Below, piece by piece: positions 1 to 5,422 of a stretch of DNA of 8,168 bases. A program made the translations under genes and the position numbers. A model generated the notes under the pieces. It worked only from the letters and a program-made list of their open reading frames with translations, searched no databases and was not told where the DNA came from. The DNA is from an uncultured Oscillospiraceae bacterium (GTDB lineage: Bacteria > Bacillota > Clostridia > Oscillospirales > Oscillospiraceae): assembly GCA_944385455.1 (NCBI GenBank), contig CALWXI010000195.1:1-8168 (forward strand), given 5' to 3'. Every line of letters begins with the position of its first letter. Position 1 is the first letter of the stretch.

Positions 1-27
1 ATTTGCAATGGCAGGCATCGCGGGGGC

Positions 28-615
28 TTATCCCAGCCGGGCGGGGGAGCCGTCCTCGTACAGCGCCCGCTCCGTCACCACCCAGGGGACGGGGTAGTCG
101 TGGGGCTCCAGGGGGATTTCCTGGCGCAGCAGTTCCTCCCGGCACAGCAGCACCGCGCCGCTGCGGTAGCGGGCCAAAAAGCGGTCGTAGTACCCGCCGC
201 CGCGGCCCAGGCGCTGGCCCAGGCGATTGCAGGCAACGCAGGGCAGCACGGCGAAGTCTGTTTCGTCCGGGGACAGAAGGGGGGCATCGTCCGGCGGCGC
301 CGGGATGCCGTAGGCCCCGGGCCGCAGCTCCGAGAGGGCGGTGATCTGCCGCAGCTCCATCTGGCCCGGTGTGGTGCACAGCGGCACGCACAGCCGCTTC
401 CCGGCATCCAGGGCATCGGCCAGGATGGGGCGGGTGTCGATCTCCCAATCAGTGCCCACGAAGCAGAACACGGTGCCTGCCGCCTGGTATTCCGGCAGGG
501 CCAGCACCCGGGCGGCGATGGCCGCGTCGCTGCGGCTGCGGTAGCCGGGGGCAAGGGTCCGGGCCTGCCGGAGCATCGCCGCCCGCAGGCGGTGCTTTTC
601 CGCTTGTCTCGTCAT
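28..615 (-). CDS. 5-formyltetrahydrofolate cyclo-ligase (MTHFS)
   Basis: The 195-residue product matches the 5-FTHF cyclo-ligase family (usual length about 180-200), a cytosolic enzyme that uses ATP to convert 5-formyl-THF to 5,10-methenyl-THF and so returns a stalled folate to the one-carbon pool. Visible family marks, in order: the E-x-DTRPIL segment (58-65), YGIPAP (102-107), the glycine-rich RLGRGGGYYDRFL signature (135-147) that contacts ATP/phosphate, and the terminal DYPVPWVVTE (173-182). The ATG at 615 is preceded by AGGAGG (626-631), ten bases upstream and inside the end of dinB. The start overlaps the dinB stop codon in an ATGA, so the gene is the second cistron of a dinB operon and is probably translationally coupled to it. 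No separate promoter was seen. The stop is 27 bases from the window edge, so its terminator or further cistrons are out of view. The symbol (fau/ygfA/yqgN) varies by species, so none is given. Confidence 0.95.
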   Translation of the reverse strand: MTRQAEKHRLRAAMLRQARTLAPGYRSRSDAAIAARVLALPEYQAAGTVFCFVGTDWEIDTRPILADALDAGKRLCVPLCTTPGQMELRQITALSELRPGAYGIPAPPDDAPLLSPDETDFAVLPCVACNRLGQRLGRGGGYYDRFLARYRSGAVLLCREELLRQEIPLEPHDYPVPWVVTERALYEDGSPARLG

Positions 616-1829
616 GGAAGGGGTTCCTCCTGGTCATCATGATCGGCCCGGGCCGCGCCGAAGGCGATGGCGCCGCTGCCGTATTTTCCCCGGATGCGGT
701 CCATGGCCGCCTCCAGCTGTTCCTGCCGTTCCCGCCGGGGGGCCGGGTCGGCGAACAGGTCCTCCTGCTGGTAGGCCTCCCCCTCCGGTACCAGATGGAT
801 GGCAGTGACGGTGAGGGCCCGGATGGGGGACGGCGGCGTCCACAGCTGGTCCGCCAGCTCCATGGCTGTCCCGGACAGCTCCCGGATGAGATGGGTGGGA
901 GCGGGGAGCTGGCGCTGGCGGGACCGGTCCCGGAAGTCGGGTGTCCGCACCGTCACCTGGATGCCTCCGGCGTAGAGTCCCGCGTGGCGCAGCCGGGTGG
1001 CCACAGAGTCCGAGAGCACCGCCAGGGCGTCATGGACCTGACGGCGGGCGGTGAGGTTCTGGGGGAAAGTGGTGCCGTTGCCCACGGACTTCACCGGCTC
1101 GGCGTCGAAGCGGGAGCGCACCGGGTCCGTGTCCAGGCCGTTGGCGTAGTCGTGGAGCTGGACTCCCAGCTTGCCCATCAGCGTCTCCAGGGTGGAGCGG
1201 CGGCAGGAGGCCAGCTGGCCGATGGTGTCGATGCCGTACTGGTGCAGAAGCTTCCGGGCGGCGCCGCCCACGTATAAGAGGTCCCACACCGGCAGGGGCC
1301 AGACGATCCGCCGCCAGTTTTCCCGGGAAATAACGGTGGTGGCGTCTGGCTTTTTGTAGTCGCTGCCCAGCTTGGCGAAGACCTTGTTGAAGGACACCCC
1401 CACCGACAGAGAGAGCCCCAGCTCCCGGCGGATCCGCGCACGCAGCGTGTCCGCCAGCTGCCGGGGGTCGCCGCCGAAGAGGTGGAGGGTGCCGGTGACA
1501 TCCAGCCAGCTCTCGTCGATGCCGAAGGGTTCCACCAGGTCCGTGTACTGGTCGTAAACGGCGTTGACCTTCCGGGAGTATTCCCGGTAGAGGGCGTGGT
1601 GGGGGGGCAGCAGCACCAGATCCGGACACTTTTTCCGGGCCTGCCAGATGGTCTCCGCCGTCTGGACGCCGCAGCGCTTGGCCGGCTCGTTCTTGGCCAG
1701 GATGATGCCGTGGCGGGAGGCGGGGTCGCCGCACACCGCCGTGGGGACCTTGGCGAGATCCGGACGGCTGAGAAGCTCCACCGAGGCATAGAAGCAGTTG
1801 AGGTCGCAATGGAGGATGACGCGGTCCAA
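612..1829 (-). CDS. dinB: Y-family DNA polymerase IV (translesion synthesis)
   Basis: This 405-residue protein is a Y-family, error-prone polymerase that copies past damaged template bases. The N-terminal DLNCFYASVE (9-18) holds catalytic D9 and the aromatic steric-gate position. FGIDESWLD (102-110) supplies D105/E106, and GSDYKKPDATTV (155-166) is the conserved palm segment. A helix-hairpin-helix-like thumb region spans about 182-207, the little finger about 245-345, and QQEDLF (354-359) resembles a beta-clamp-binding motif. The start is taken as TTG at 1829: AAAGGGGG (1837-1844) lies seven bases upstream, and homology begins there with LDRVILHCDLN. The in-frame ATG at 1880 lies upstream of the -10 element, so transcripts from the predicted promoter would not contain it. 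The family often reads SIDEAYLD where this protein has GIDESWLD; the acidic pair is intact. The gene overlaps the downstream folate enzyme by four bases. A UmuC-like name is possible, but the clamp motif and length suit DinB. Confidence 0.95.
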   Translation of the reverse strand: MDRVILHCDLNCFYASVELLSRPDLAKVPTAVCGDPASRHGIILAKNEPAKRCGVQTAETIWQARKKCPDLVLLPPHHALYREYSRKVNAVYDQYTDLVEPFGIDESWLDVTGTLHLFGGDPRQLADTLRARIRRELGLSLSVGVSFNKVFAKLGSDYKKPDATTVISRENWRRIVWPLPVWDLLYVGGAARKLLHQYGIDTIGQLASCRRSTLETLMGKLGVQLHDYANGLDTDPVRSRFDAEPVKSVGNGTTFPQNLTARRQVHDALAVLSDSVATRLRHAGLYAGGIQVTVRTPDFRDRSRQRQLPAPTHLIRELSGTAMELADQLWTPPSPIRALTVTAIHLVPEGEAYQQEDLFADPAPRRERQEQLEAAMDRIRGKYGSGAIAFGAARADHDDQEEPLP

Positions 1830-1836
1830 GGTCCCG

Positions 1837-1844
1837 CCCCCTTT
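1837..1844 (-). promoter_or_regulatory. Ribosome binding site deciding the dinB TTG start
   Basis: AAAGGGGG on the minus strand lies seven bases before the TTG at 1829. Together with the position of the promoter -10 at 1859-1864, it favours TTG over the upstream in-frame ATG at 1880. Confidence 0.7.
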
Positions 1845-1858
1845 CTGAAACTCCTTCC

Positions 1859-1887
1859 ATGATAGCACATCTGTTCGCATTTGCAAA
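1859..1887 (-). promoter_or_regulatory. Sigma-A promoter of dinB operon
   Basis: On the minus strand, -35 TTTGCA (1882-1887) is followed by a 17-base spacer and -10 TATCAT (1859-1864). TG one base before the -10 gives an extended -10 (TGCTATCAT). Predicted transcription start is near 1852, leaving a leader of about 23 bases before the TTG start. The -35 lies inside the T-tract of the upstream ribU terminator. Confidence 0.75.
1864..1877 (-). promoter_or_regulatory. Candidate LexA (SOS) box
   Basis: The minus strand reads CGAACAGATGTGCT. Compared with the Bacillus LexA/DinR consensus CGAACRNRYGTTYC, 11 of the 13 specified positions match; the mismatches are G for T at position 12 and T for C at position 14. 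The site occupies the spacer between the -35 and -10 of the dinB promoter and touches the first base of the -10, where a repressor would block RNA polymerase. DinB genes are classical LexA targets, so motif, place and gene agree. The half-site mismatch could mean weaker binding. Confidence 0.7.
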
Positions 1888-1920
1888 GAAAAAACGCGGC
1901 GTGCTTTGAGCACGCCGCGT
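1885..1920 (-). terminator. Rho-independent terminator after ribU
   Basis: Arms 1894-1905 and 1909-1920 are perfect 12-base complements around a 3-base loop. On the minus strand they are followed by TTTTTCTTT. It begins 10 bases after the ribU stop and isolates ribU from the dinB operon downstream on the same strand. On the plus strand no T-run follows, so it should act leftward only. Confidence 0.93.
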
Positions 1921-1930
1921 GGAGGGACCG

Positions 1931-2626
1931 TTACAGGATGCCCATCAGCACCAGAGCGATGGTGACGAAGGTGGCCAGCAGGGCCAGGGAGAAGAGCAGG
2001 AATCCCGCGCCCAGCTTCCGGGTCTGGGTGCCGGTCTGGGACTCCGGCACCAGCCGGGCTTTGCGCAGGGCGGTGACCACGGGCTTGTAGAGCACCAGGA
2101 TCAGCGCCATGTTGAGGCCGCCCTTGACCACGTTGAAGGGCAGGAACACGGTGGGCAGCATGGCGGCCACCGTGGCCCGGGGCAGGCCCTGGTAGATGGG
2201 GGTGATGAGGTAGTTCCAAAGCAGCATCACGGCGGTGAGGGCCGCCACGCCCAGGGCCAGTCCGATGACCGCGCCCTTCTTGGTGTGCAGCTTCCTATAG
2301 ACAAAGGCGGCGGTGCAGCAGAAGGAGGCGGTGGCCAGCACGTTCATGATAAAGCCGATGGGACCGGTGTCGCTGGCGAAAAACATCTCCAGCAGAGGCA
2401 CCACGATGGAGACGGCGGCCGCCGCCAAGGGCCCGAAAAGAAAGCCGCCGATGCAGATGACCGTGTCCTTCACATCCAGCTGCAGAAAGCCGTACACCTG
2501 AGGCAGCAGCTTGCTCAGCAGCATCACCACATAGGCGATGGCAGAGAGCATGGCCATGGAGGCCAGGGTGCGGACATTGCTCCGGGGACGGGTTACGGGG
2601 ATCGCGTTCACCATGGGATCAGACAT
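1931..2626 (-). CDS. ribU: Riboflavin ECF transporter S component RibU
   Basis: This 231-residue, strongly hydrophobic membrane protein has about six predicted transmembrane stretches (roughly 20-41, 53-80, 88-110, 117-141, 155-182, 206-230). It resembles RibU, the substrate-binding S subunit of energy-coupling factor transporters, which captures riboflavin and docks on the shared EcfA-EcfA'-EcfT module. Family-like features are the alanine-rich first helix (LASMAMLSAIA, 21-31), GGFLFGPLAA (60-69), NYLITPIY (138-145) and FLPFNVVKGG (161-170). The ATG at 2626 is preceded by AAAGGAG (2636-2642) at a nine-base distance. An FMN riboswitch directly upstream independently supports a flavin substrate. 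No EcfA or EcfT gene is in view, so it probably uses a module encoded elsewhere (group II arrangement). It is transcribed alone, from its own promoter to its own terminator. Confidence 0.93.
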   Translation of the reverse strand: MSDPMVNAIPVTRPRSNVRTLASMAMLSAIAYVVMLLSKLLPQVYGFLQLDVKDTVICIGGFLFGPLAAAAVSIVVPLLEMFFASDTGPIGFIMNVLATASFCCTAAFVYRKLHTKKGAVIGLALGVAALTAVMLLWNYLITPIYQGLPRATVAAMLPTVFLPFNVVKGGLNMALILVLYKPVVTALRKARLVPESQTGTQTRKLGAGFLLFSLALLATFVTIALVLMGIL

Positions 2627-2633
2627 AAAAATA

Positions 2634-2730
2634 CACTCCTTTGACAGCTTTTGAACACCCTGGATACTTTGACTTCTCCAAGGTGAACCAGCAACAAAGG
2701 AGCGCAGCAAGCTGCGCGGCCATGCCGCAT
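2634..2730 (-). promoter_or_regulatory. Riboswitch expression platform with anti-Shine-Dalgarno
   Basis: Between aptamer and ribU start, the minus-strand leader has three overlapping pairing options. Hairpin A joins 2724-2728 to 2716-2720 (GCGGC/GCCGC). Hairpin B joins 2711-2717 to 2702-2708 (GCGCAGC/GCTGCGC). The third pairs CGCTCCTTTG (2695-2704) with the ribosome site CAAAGGAGTG (2634-2643), ten base pairs with one G-U wobble. A shares two bases with B, and B shares three with the anti-Shine-Dalgarno strand. Hairpin B lacks a real T-run (TCCTTTGTTG follows), so control at translation initiation is more likely than termination. The pairings are seen in the sequence; the switching order is inferred. 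Confidence 0.6.
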
Positions 2731-2733
2731 TCA

Positions 2734-2851
2734 TCTTCTTCCATCCAGACTGTAACTGTTGGTCCCGGAGTTTCGCCGGGTCAGCGCCTGCCATACGGCA
2801 GGCGGTCGCGGACTGTACCGCCAGTGGGGACTTCCACCCCGCCCTGAAGAC
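2734..2851 (-). ncRNA. FMN riboswitch (RFN element) aptamer
   Basis: The minus strand carries the hallmark blocks of the RFN element in order. P1 forms between TCTTC at the 5' end and GAAGA at the 3' end. Then come GGGGTGGAAGTCCCCACT, GGCGGTACAGTCCGCGA, a variable stem CGCCTGCCGTATGGCAGGCG, CCCGGCGAAACTCCGGGACC, and the closing ACAGTTACAGTCTGGATGG. RFN elements bind flavin mononucleotide and switch off riboflavin synthesis or uptake genes when flavin is plentiful. It sits in the leader of ribU, 107 bases before the start codon, and is transcribed from the promoter at 2877-2905. Confidence 0.97.
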
Positions 2852-2876
2852 AAAGATTCAGTTGTGTTCTGCTGAC

Positions 2877-2905
2877 AGTATACGATGGATGGAGGAAAAA
2901 AGCAA
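2877..2905 (-). promoter_or_regulatory. Promoter of ribU and its riboswitch
   Basis: Minus strand: -35 TTGCTT (2900-2905), a 17-base spacer, and -10 TATACT (2877-2882). The start would fall near 2870, about 20 bases before the riboswitch. The -35 matches the consensus at three positions and the -10 at five. Confidence 0.7.
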
Positions 2906-2920
2906 GCCCCAATTTTCGGC

Positions 2921-2949
2921 TTTACAATCACAAACAAATGTTCTATACT
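2921..2949 (+). promoter_or_regulatory. Promoter of the SLOG/DUF1273 gene
   Basis: Plus strand: -35 TTTACA (2921-2926), 17-base spacer, -10 TATACT (2944-2949); both boxes match at five of six positions. The expected transcription start near 2956 falls on or after the ATG at 2955, supporting the GTG at 2979 as the real start. It is back to back with the ribU promoter. Confidence 0.75.
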
Positions 2950-2965
2950 GAAAAATGACAAAGAG

Positions 2966-2972
2966 AGGAGGG
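2966..2972 (+). promoter_or_regulatory. Ribosome binding site deciding the GTG start at 2979
   Basis: AGGAGGG lies six bases before GTG at 2979. The in-frame ATG at 2955 has no ribosome site and coincides with the predicted transcription start. Confidence 0.75.
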
Positions 2973-2978
2973 AAAGCC

Positions 2979-3521
2979 GTGGCCGCCAGACAGGAAAGCT
3001 GCTGCTTCACCGGGCACCGGCCCGGGAAGCTGCCCTGGGGAATGGATGAACAGGACGGGCGGTGCCTGGCGCTGAAGGTACGGATTGCCGACGCGGTGGA
3101 GGCGGCGTACCAGGAGGGCTACCGGCATTTTCTCTGCGGCATGGCCCTGGGGTGCGATCTTTATTTCTGCGAGGCGGTGCTGTCGCTGCGGGACCGCCAT
3201 CCGGAGGTGACGGTGGAGGCGGCGGTGCCCTGTCCCACGCAGGCCTCCGCCTGGCCGGCGGACCAGAAGGCCCGATACCGGCGGCTGCTGGCTGCCTGCG
3301 ACGCGGAAACGCTGGTCTCCGCCCGCTATACCTCCAGCTGCATGCAGCGCCGGGACCGCTATATGGTGGACCGCTCCGCCCTGCTCATCGCCGCTTTTGA
3401 CGGCAGCCCCGGCGGCACCCGGTACACGGTGCAGTATGCCATGGAGCGGGGGCTGGAGATCGTGGATCTTGCCATCCCCGGCACGGATTTTTCTTGTGTT
3501 TTCCCGGAATTGGGAATATAA
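2979..3521 (+). CDS. DUF1273/YpsA-type SLOG-domain protein
   Basis: A 180-residue soluble protein of the DUF1273 group in the SLOG (Rossmann-like, nucleotide-ligand-binding) superfamily. Marks seen: CCFTGHRPGKLPWG near the N-terminus (8-21), the family's hallmark; GMALGCDLYFCE (54-65), corresponding to the glycine-rich phosphate-binding stretch; VPCPTQASAW (83-92); and SPGGTRYTVQYA (143-154), a second GGT ligand loop. It has no signal peptide or membrane segment, and its length is normal for the family. The biochemical role is not established; SLOG proteins are thought to bind or process nucleotide-derived ligands, and Bacillus YpsA is linked to cell division. The GTG start is chosen from the AGGAGGG site and promoter position. 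It is divergent from ribU and 50 bases ahead of the transketolase pair, which has its own promoter, so operon membership with either is not required. Confidence 0.85.
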   Translation: MAARQESCCFTGHRPGKLPWGMDEQDGRCLALKVRIADAVEAAYQEGYRHFLCGMALGCDLYFCEAVLSLRDRHPEVTVEAAVPCPTQASAWPADQKARYRRLLAACDAETLVSARYTSSCMQRRDRYMVDRSALLIAAFDGSPGGTRYTVQYAMERGLEIVDLAIPGTDFSCVFPELGI

Positions 3522-3522
3522 T
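3494..3522 (+). promoter_or_regulatory. Promoter of the transketolase operon inside the preceding gene
   Basis: -35 TTGTGT (3494-3499), 17-base spacer and a perfect -10 TATAAT (3517-3522). The -10 contains the TAA stop of the upstream gene (3519-3521). The start would be near 3529, giving a leader of about 43 bases. The -35 is weak (three of six). Confidence 0.6.
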
Positions 3523-3571
3523 GAAATACGCGATTGATCCTCGGCTTGAAAACCGGAGAAGGAGGACGTAT

Positions 3572-4417
3572 ATGACAACAAGTGAGAAAAAACAGCTGAT
3601 GGCGACGGCCTGCAAGGTGCGGATGGGCGTCATCAAGGGCACCCACGCGGCCAAGGCCGGGCATCCCGGCGGGAGCCTGTCCGCCGCGGACCTGGTGACC
3701 TATCTCTACTTCCGGGAGATGCGGGTGGATCCCCAGAATCCCAAGTGGGAGGACCGGGACCGGTTCGTATTGTCCAAGGGCCACACCGTGCCCGGACTGT
3801 ACGCCGCGCTGGCACAGCGGGGCTTCTTCCCGGAGGAGGATCTGCTGACCCTGCGTCAGATCGGCAGCCACCTCCAGGGCCATCCCAACATGAACCTCAC
3901 CCCCGGCATCGACATGTCCACCGGATCTCTGGGCCAGGGCGTGTCTGTGGCCGCCGGCATGGCGCTGGCCGCCAGGCACCAGGGCAAGTCCTGCCGGGTG
4001 TACACCCTGCTGGGCGACGGCGAGATCCAGGAGGGAGAGGTCTGGGAGGCGCTGATGTTCGCCCACCACTACAAGCTGGACAACCTCTGCGTCATCATCG
4101 ACAACAACGGGCTGCAGATCGACGGCGCCGTGGCGGATGTCATGAGCCCCTATCCCATTCCGGACAAGCTCCGGGCCTTCGGGTTCGAGGTGGCGGAGAT
4201 CGACGGCCATGACTTCGACCAGATGGAGACCGCCTTTGCCAAGGCCAGGGCCACCCATGGCGTGCCCTTCGCCATCGTCATGAAGACCACCAAGGGCAAG
4301 GGTGTGAGCTTCATGGAAAACCAGGCGGGCTGGCACGGCAAGGCCCCCAACGACGAGGAATACGAGATCGCCATGAAAGAGCTTTCCGCTCAGCTGGCAG
4401 AAGTGGAGGGGATGTAA
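3572..4417 (+). CDS. Transketolase, N-terminal (TPP-binding) subunit
   Basis: This 281-residue protein corresponds to the N-terminal half of transketolase, the pyrophosphate-binding domain for thiamine diphosphate. With the next gene it forms the two-subunit cytosolic enzyme that moves two-carbon ketol units between sugar phosphates in the non-oxidative pentose phosphate pathway. Key marks are GHPGGS (30-35), LSKGH (67-71), GHPN (103-106), STGSLGQG (116-123), and the thiamine-binding GDGE (148-151) to NN (178-179) motif. KTTKGKGVSFMEN (238-250) is typical of the domain's end. The ATG at 3572 has GGAGG (3561-3565) six bases upstream, inside GAGAAGGAGG. One base separates its stop from the next start, so the subunits are co-translated in balance. 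Split transketolases are common in Clostridia and archaea. A pentulose-specific or DXP-synthase-like variant is less likely given this motif set. Confidence 0.95.
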   Translation: MTTSEKKQLMATACKVRMGVIKGTHAAKAGHPGGSLSAADLVTYLYFREMRVDPQNPKWEDRDRFVLSKGHTVPGLYAALAQRGFFPEEDLLTLRQIGSHLQGHPNMNLTPGIDMSTGSLGQGVSVAAGMALAARHQGKSCRVYTLLGDGEIQEGEVWEALMFAHHYKLDNLCVIIDNNGLQIDGAVADVMSPYPIPDKLRAFGFEVAEIDGHDFDQMETAFAKARATHGVPFAIVMKTTKGKGVSFMENQAGWHGKAPNDEEYEIAMKELSAQLAEVEGM

Positions 4418-4418
4418 C

Positions 4419-5363
4419 ATGGCTGACGTGAAGAAGATCGCCACCCGGGACAGCTACGGCAACGCGCTCAAGGAGCTGGGCGCCAAGTACGAGGATCTGG
4501 TGGTGTTTGACGCCGACCTGGCCGGTGCCACCAAGACCGGCGTATTCAAAAAGGCGTTCCCCGGCCGCCACTTTGACTGCGGCATCGCCGAGGGGAATAT
4601 GATGGCCGTGGCCGCCGGCGCGGCAGCCATGGGGCTGGTGCTCTTTGCCTCCACCTTCGCCATGTTCGCCGCCGGGCGGGCCTTTGAGCAGGTGCGCAAC
4701 TCCATCGGCTATCCCCACCTGAATGTGAAGATCGGCGCCACCCACGGCGGCATCTCCGTGGGCGAGGACGGCGCGTCCCACCAGTGCTGCGAGGACTTTG
4801 CCCTGATGCGCTCCATCCCCGGCATGGTGGTGATGTCTCCCTCCGATGACGTGGAGGCCCGGGCCATGGTGGAGGCCGCCTACAAATATGTGGGCCCTGT
4901 GTACATGCGCTTCGGCCGGGCTGGCGTGCCGGTGTTCCACAATGAGGAGACCTTCTCCTTTGAGATCGGCAAGGGCGAGGTGCTCCAGGACGGCACCGAC
5001 GTGGCCGTCATTGCCAACGGTCTCATGGTGGCGGAGGCCATGGAGGCCGGCAAGGCCCTCTCCGAGGCCGGAATTTCCGCCCGGATCATCAACATGGCCA
5101 CCATCAAGCCCCTGGATGAGGAGCTGGTGCTCAAGGCCGCGCGGGAGTGCGGCAAGGTCATCACCTGCGAGGAGCACAACATCCTGGGCGGCTTGGGTGA
5201 GGCTGTGTGCGGCCTGCTCAGCGAGAAGTGCCCAACCCCCGTGCGCCGTATCGGCGTCAACGACGAGTTCGGCCATTCCGGCCCCGCCGGCGCTCTGCTC
5301 AAGCAGTTCGGACTCAGCGCGGAGCACATCGTCTCCGTGGCCAGGGAGCTGTGCGGCAAGTAA
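4419..5363 (+). CDS. Transketolase, C-terminal (Pyr plus C) subunit
   Basis: This 314-residue protein carries the pyrimidine-binding and C-terminal transketolase domains and completes the enzyme begun by the preceding gene. The Pyr domain includes DADLAGATKTG (31-41), GIAEGNM (55-61) with the expected catalytic glutamate E58 that activates thiamine diphosphate, and GATHGGISVGEDGASHQ (106-122), a conserved substrate/cofactor stretch. The C-terminal domain, from about 190, contains VIANGLMVAEAMEAGKAL (197-214) and EEHNILGGLGEAV (251-263). The protein is full length. The start ATG lies one base after the stop of the first subunit, with GGAGGGG (4405-4411) upstream in the coding end. A strong terminator follows 13 bases after the stop, so the operon ends here. 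Confidence 0.95.
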   Translation: MADVKKIATRDSYGNALKELGAKYEDLVVFDADLAGATKTGVFKKAFPGRHFDCGIAEGNMMAVAAGAAAMGLVLFASTFAMFAAGRAFEQVRNSIGYPHLNVKIGATHGGISVGEDGASHQCCEDFALMRSIPGMVVMSPSDDVEARAMVEAAYKYVGPVYMRFGRAGVPVFHNEETFSFEIGKGEVLQDGTDVAVIANGLMVAEAMEAGKALSEAGISARIINMATIKPLDEELVLKAARECGKVITCEEHNILGGLGEAVCGLLSEKCPTPVRRIGVNDEFGHSGPAGALLKQFGLSAEHIVSVARELCGK

Positions 5364-5376
5364 GCCTGTGTGTCAG

Positions 5377-5413
5377 AAGGACCGCTGCCGAAAGGCAGCG
5401 GTCCTTTTATTGT
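5377..5413 (+). terminator. Rho-independent terminator of the transketolase operon
   Basis: Arms 5377-5389 and 5394-5406 are perfect 13-base complements closed by a GAAA tetraloop, followed by TTTTATTGTTT. It lies 13 bases after the transketolase stop. The MATE gene on the opposite strand ends at 5423 and reads into the same hairpin, but the leftward strand has only TTCTGAC after it, so activity in that direction is doubtful. Confidence 0.93.
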
Positions 5414-5422
5414 TTGCGCCGG

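Noticed and set aside
1..18. Possible start of a next minus-strand gene (ATG at 18, reading M-P-A-I-A-N)
   Set aside because: Only six codons are in view and no ribosome site precedes it; it cannot be told from chance.
1830..2219. Long N-terminal extension of the dinB frame up to 2219
   Set aside because: The extension crosses the dinB promoter and the ribU terminator and lies antisense-free within ribU in another frame; its Pro/Gly/His/Arg-rich sequence has no homology to polymerase IV.
2702..2717. Hairpin GCGCAGC-TT-GCTGCGC as an intrinsic terminator of the riboswitch
   Set aside because: The 2-base loop is tight and the following TCCTTTGTTG is not a proper T-run; it fits better as one of the alternative pairings of a translational switch.
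3359..4444. 361-codon minus-strand frame antisense to the transketolase N subunit
   Set aside because: A shadow frame: low complexity, no motifs, and it spans two unrelated plus-strand genes and their intergenic promoter.
4311..5327. 338-codon minus-strand frame antisense to the transketolase C subunit
   Set aside because: Composition is dominated by His, Gly, Ala and Leu with no domain, and it lies fully opposite a strongly conserved gene.
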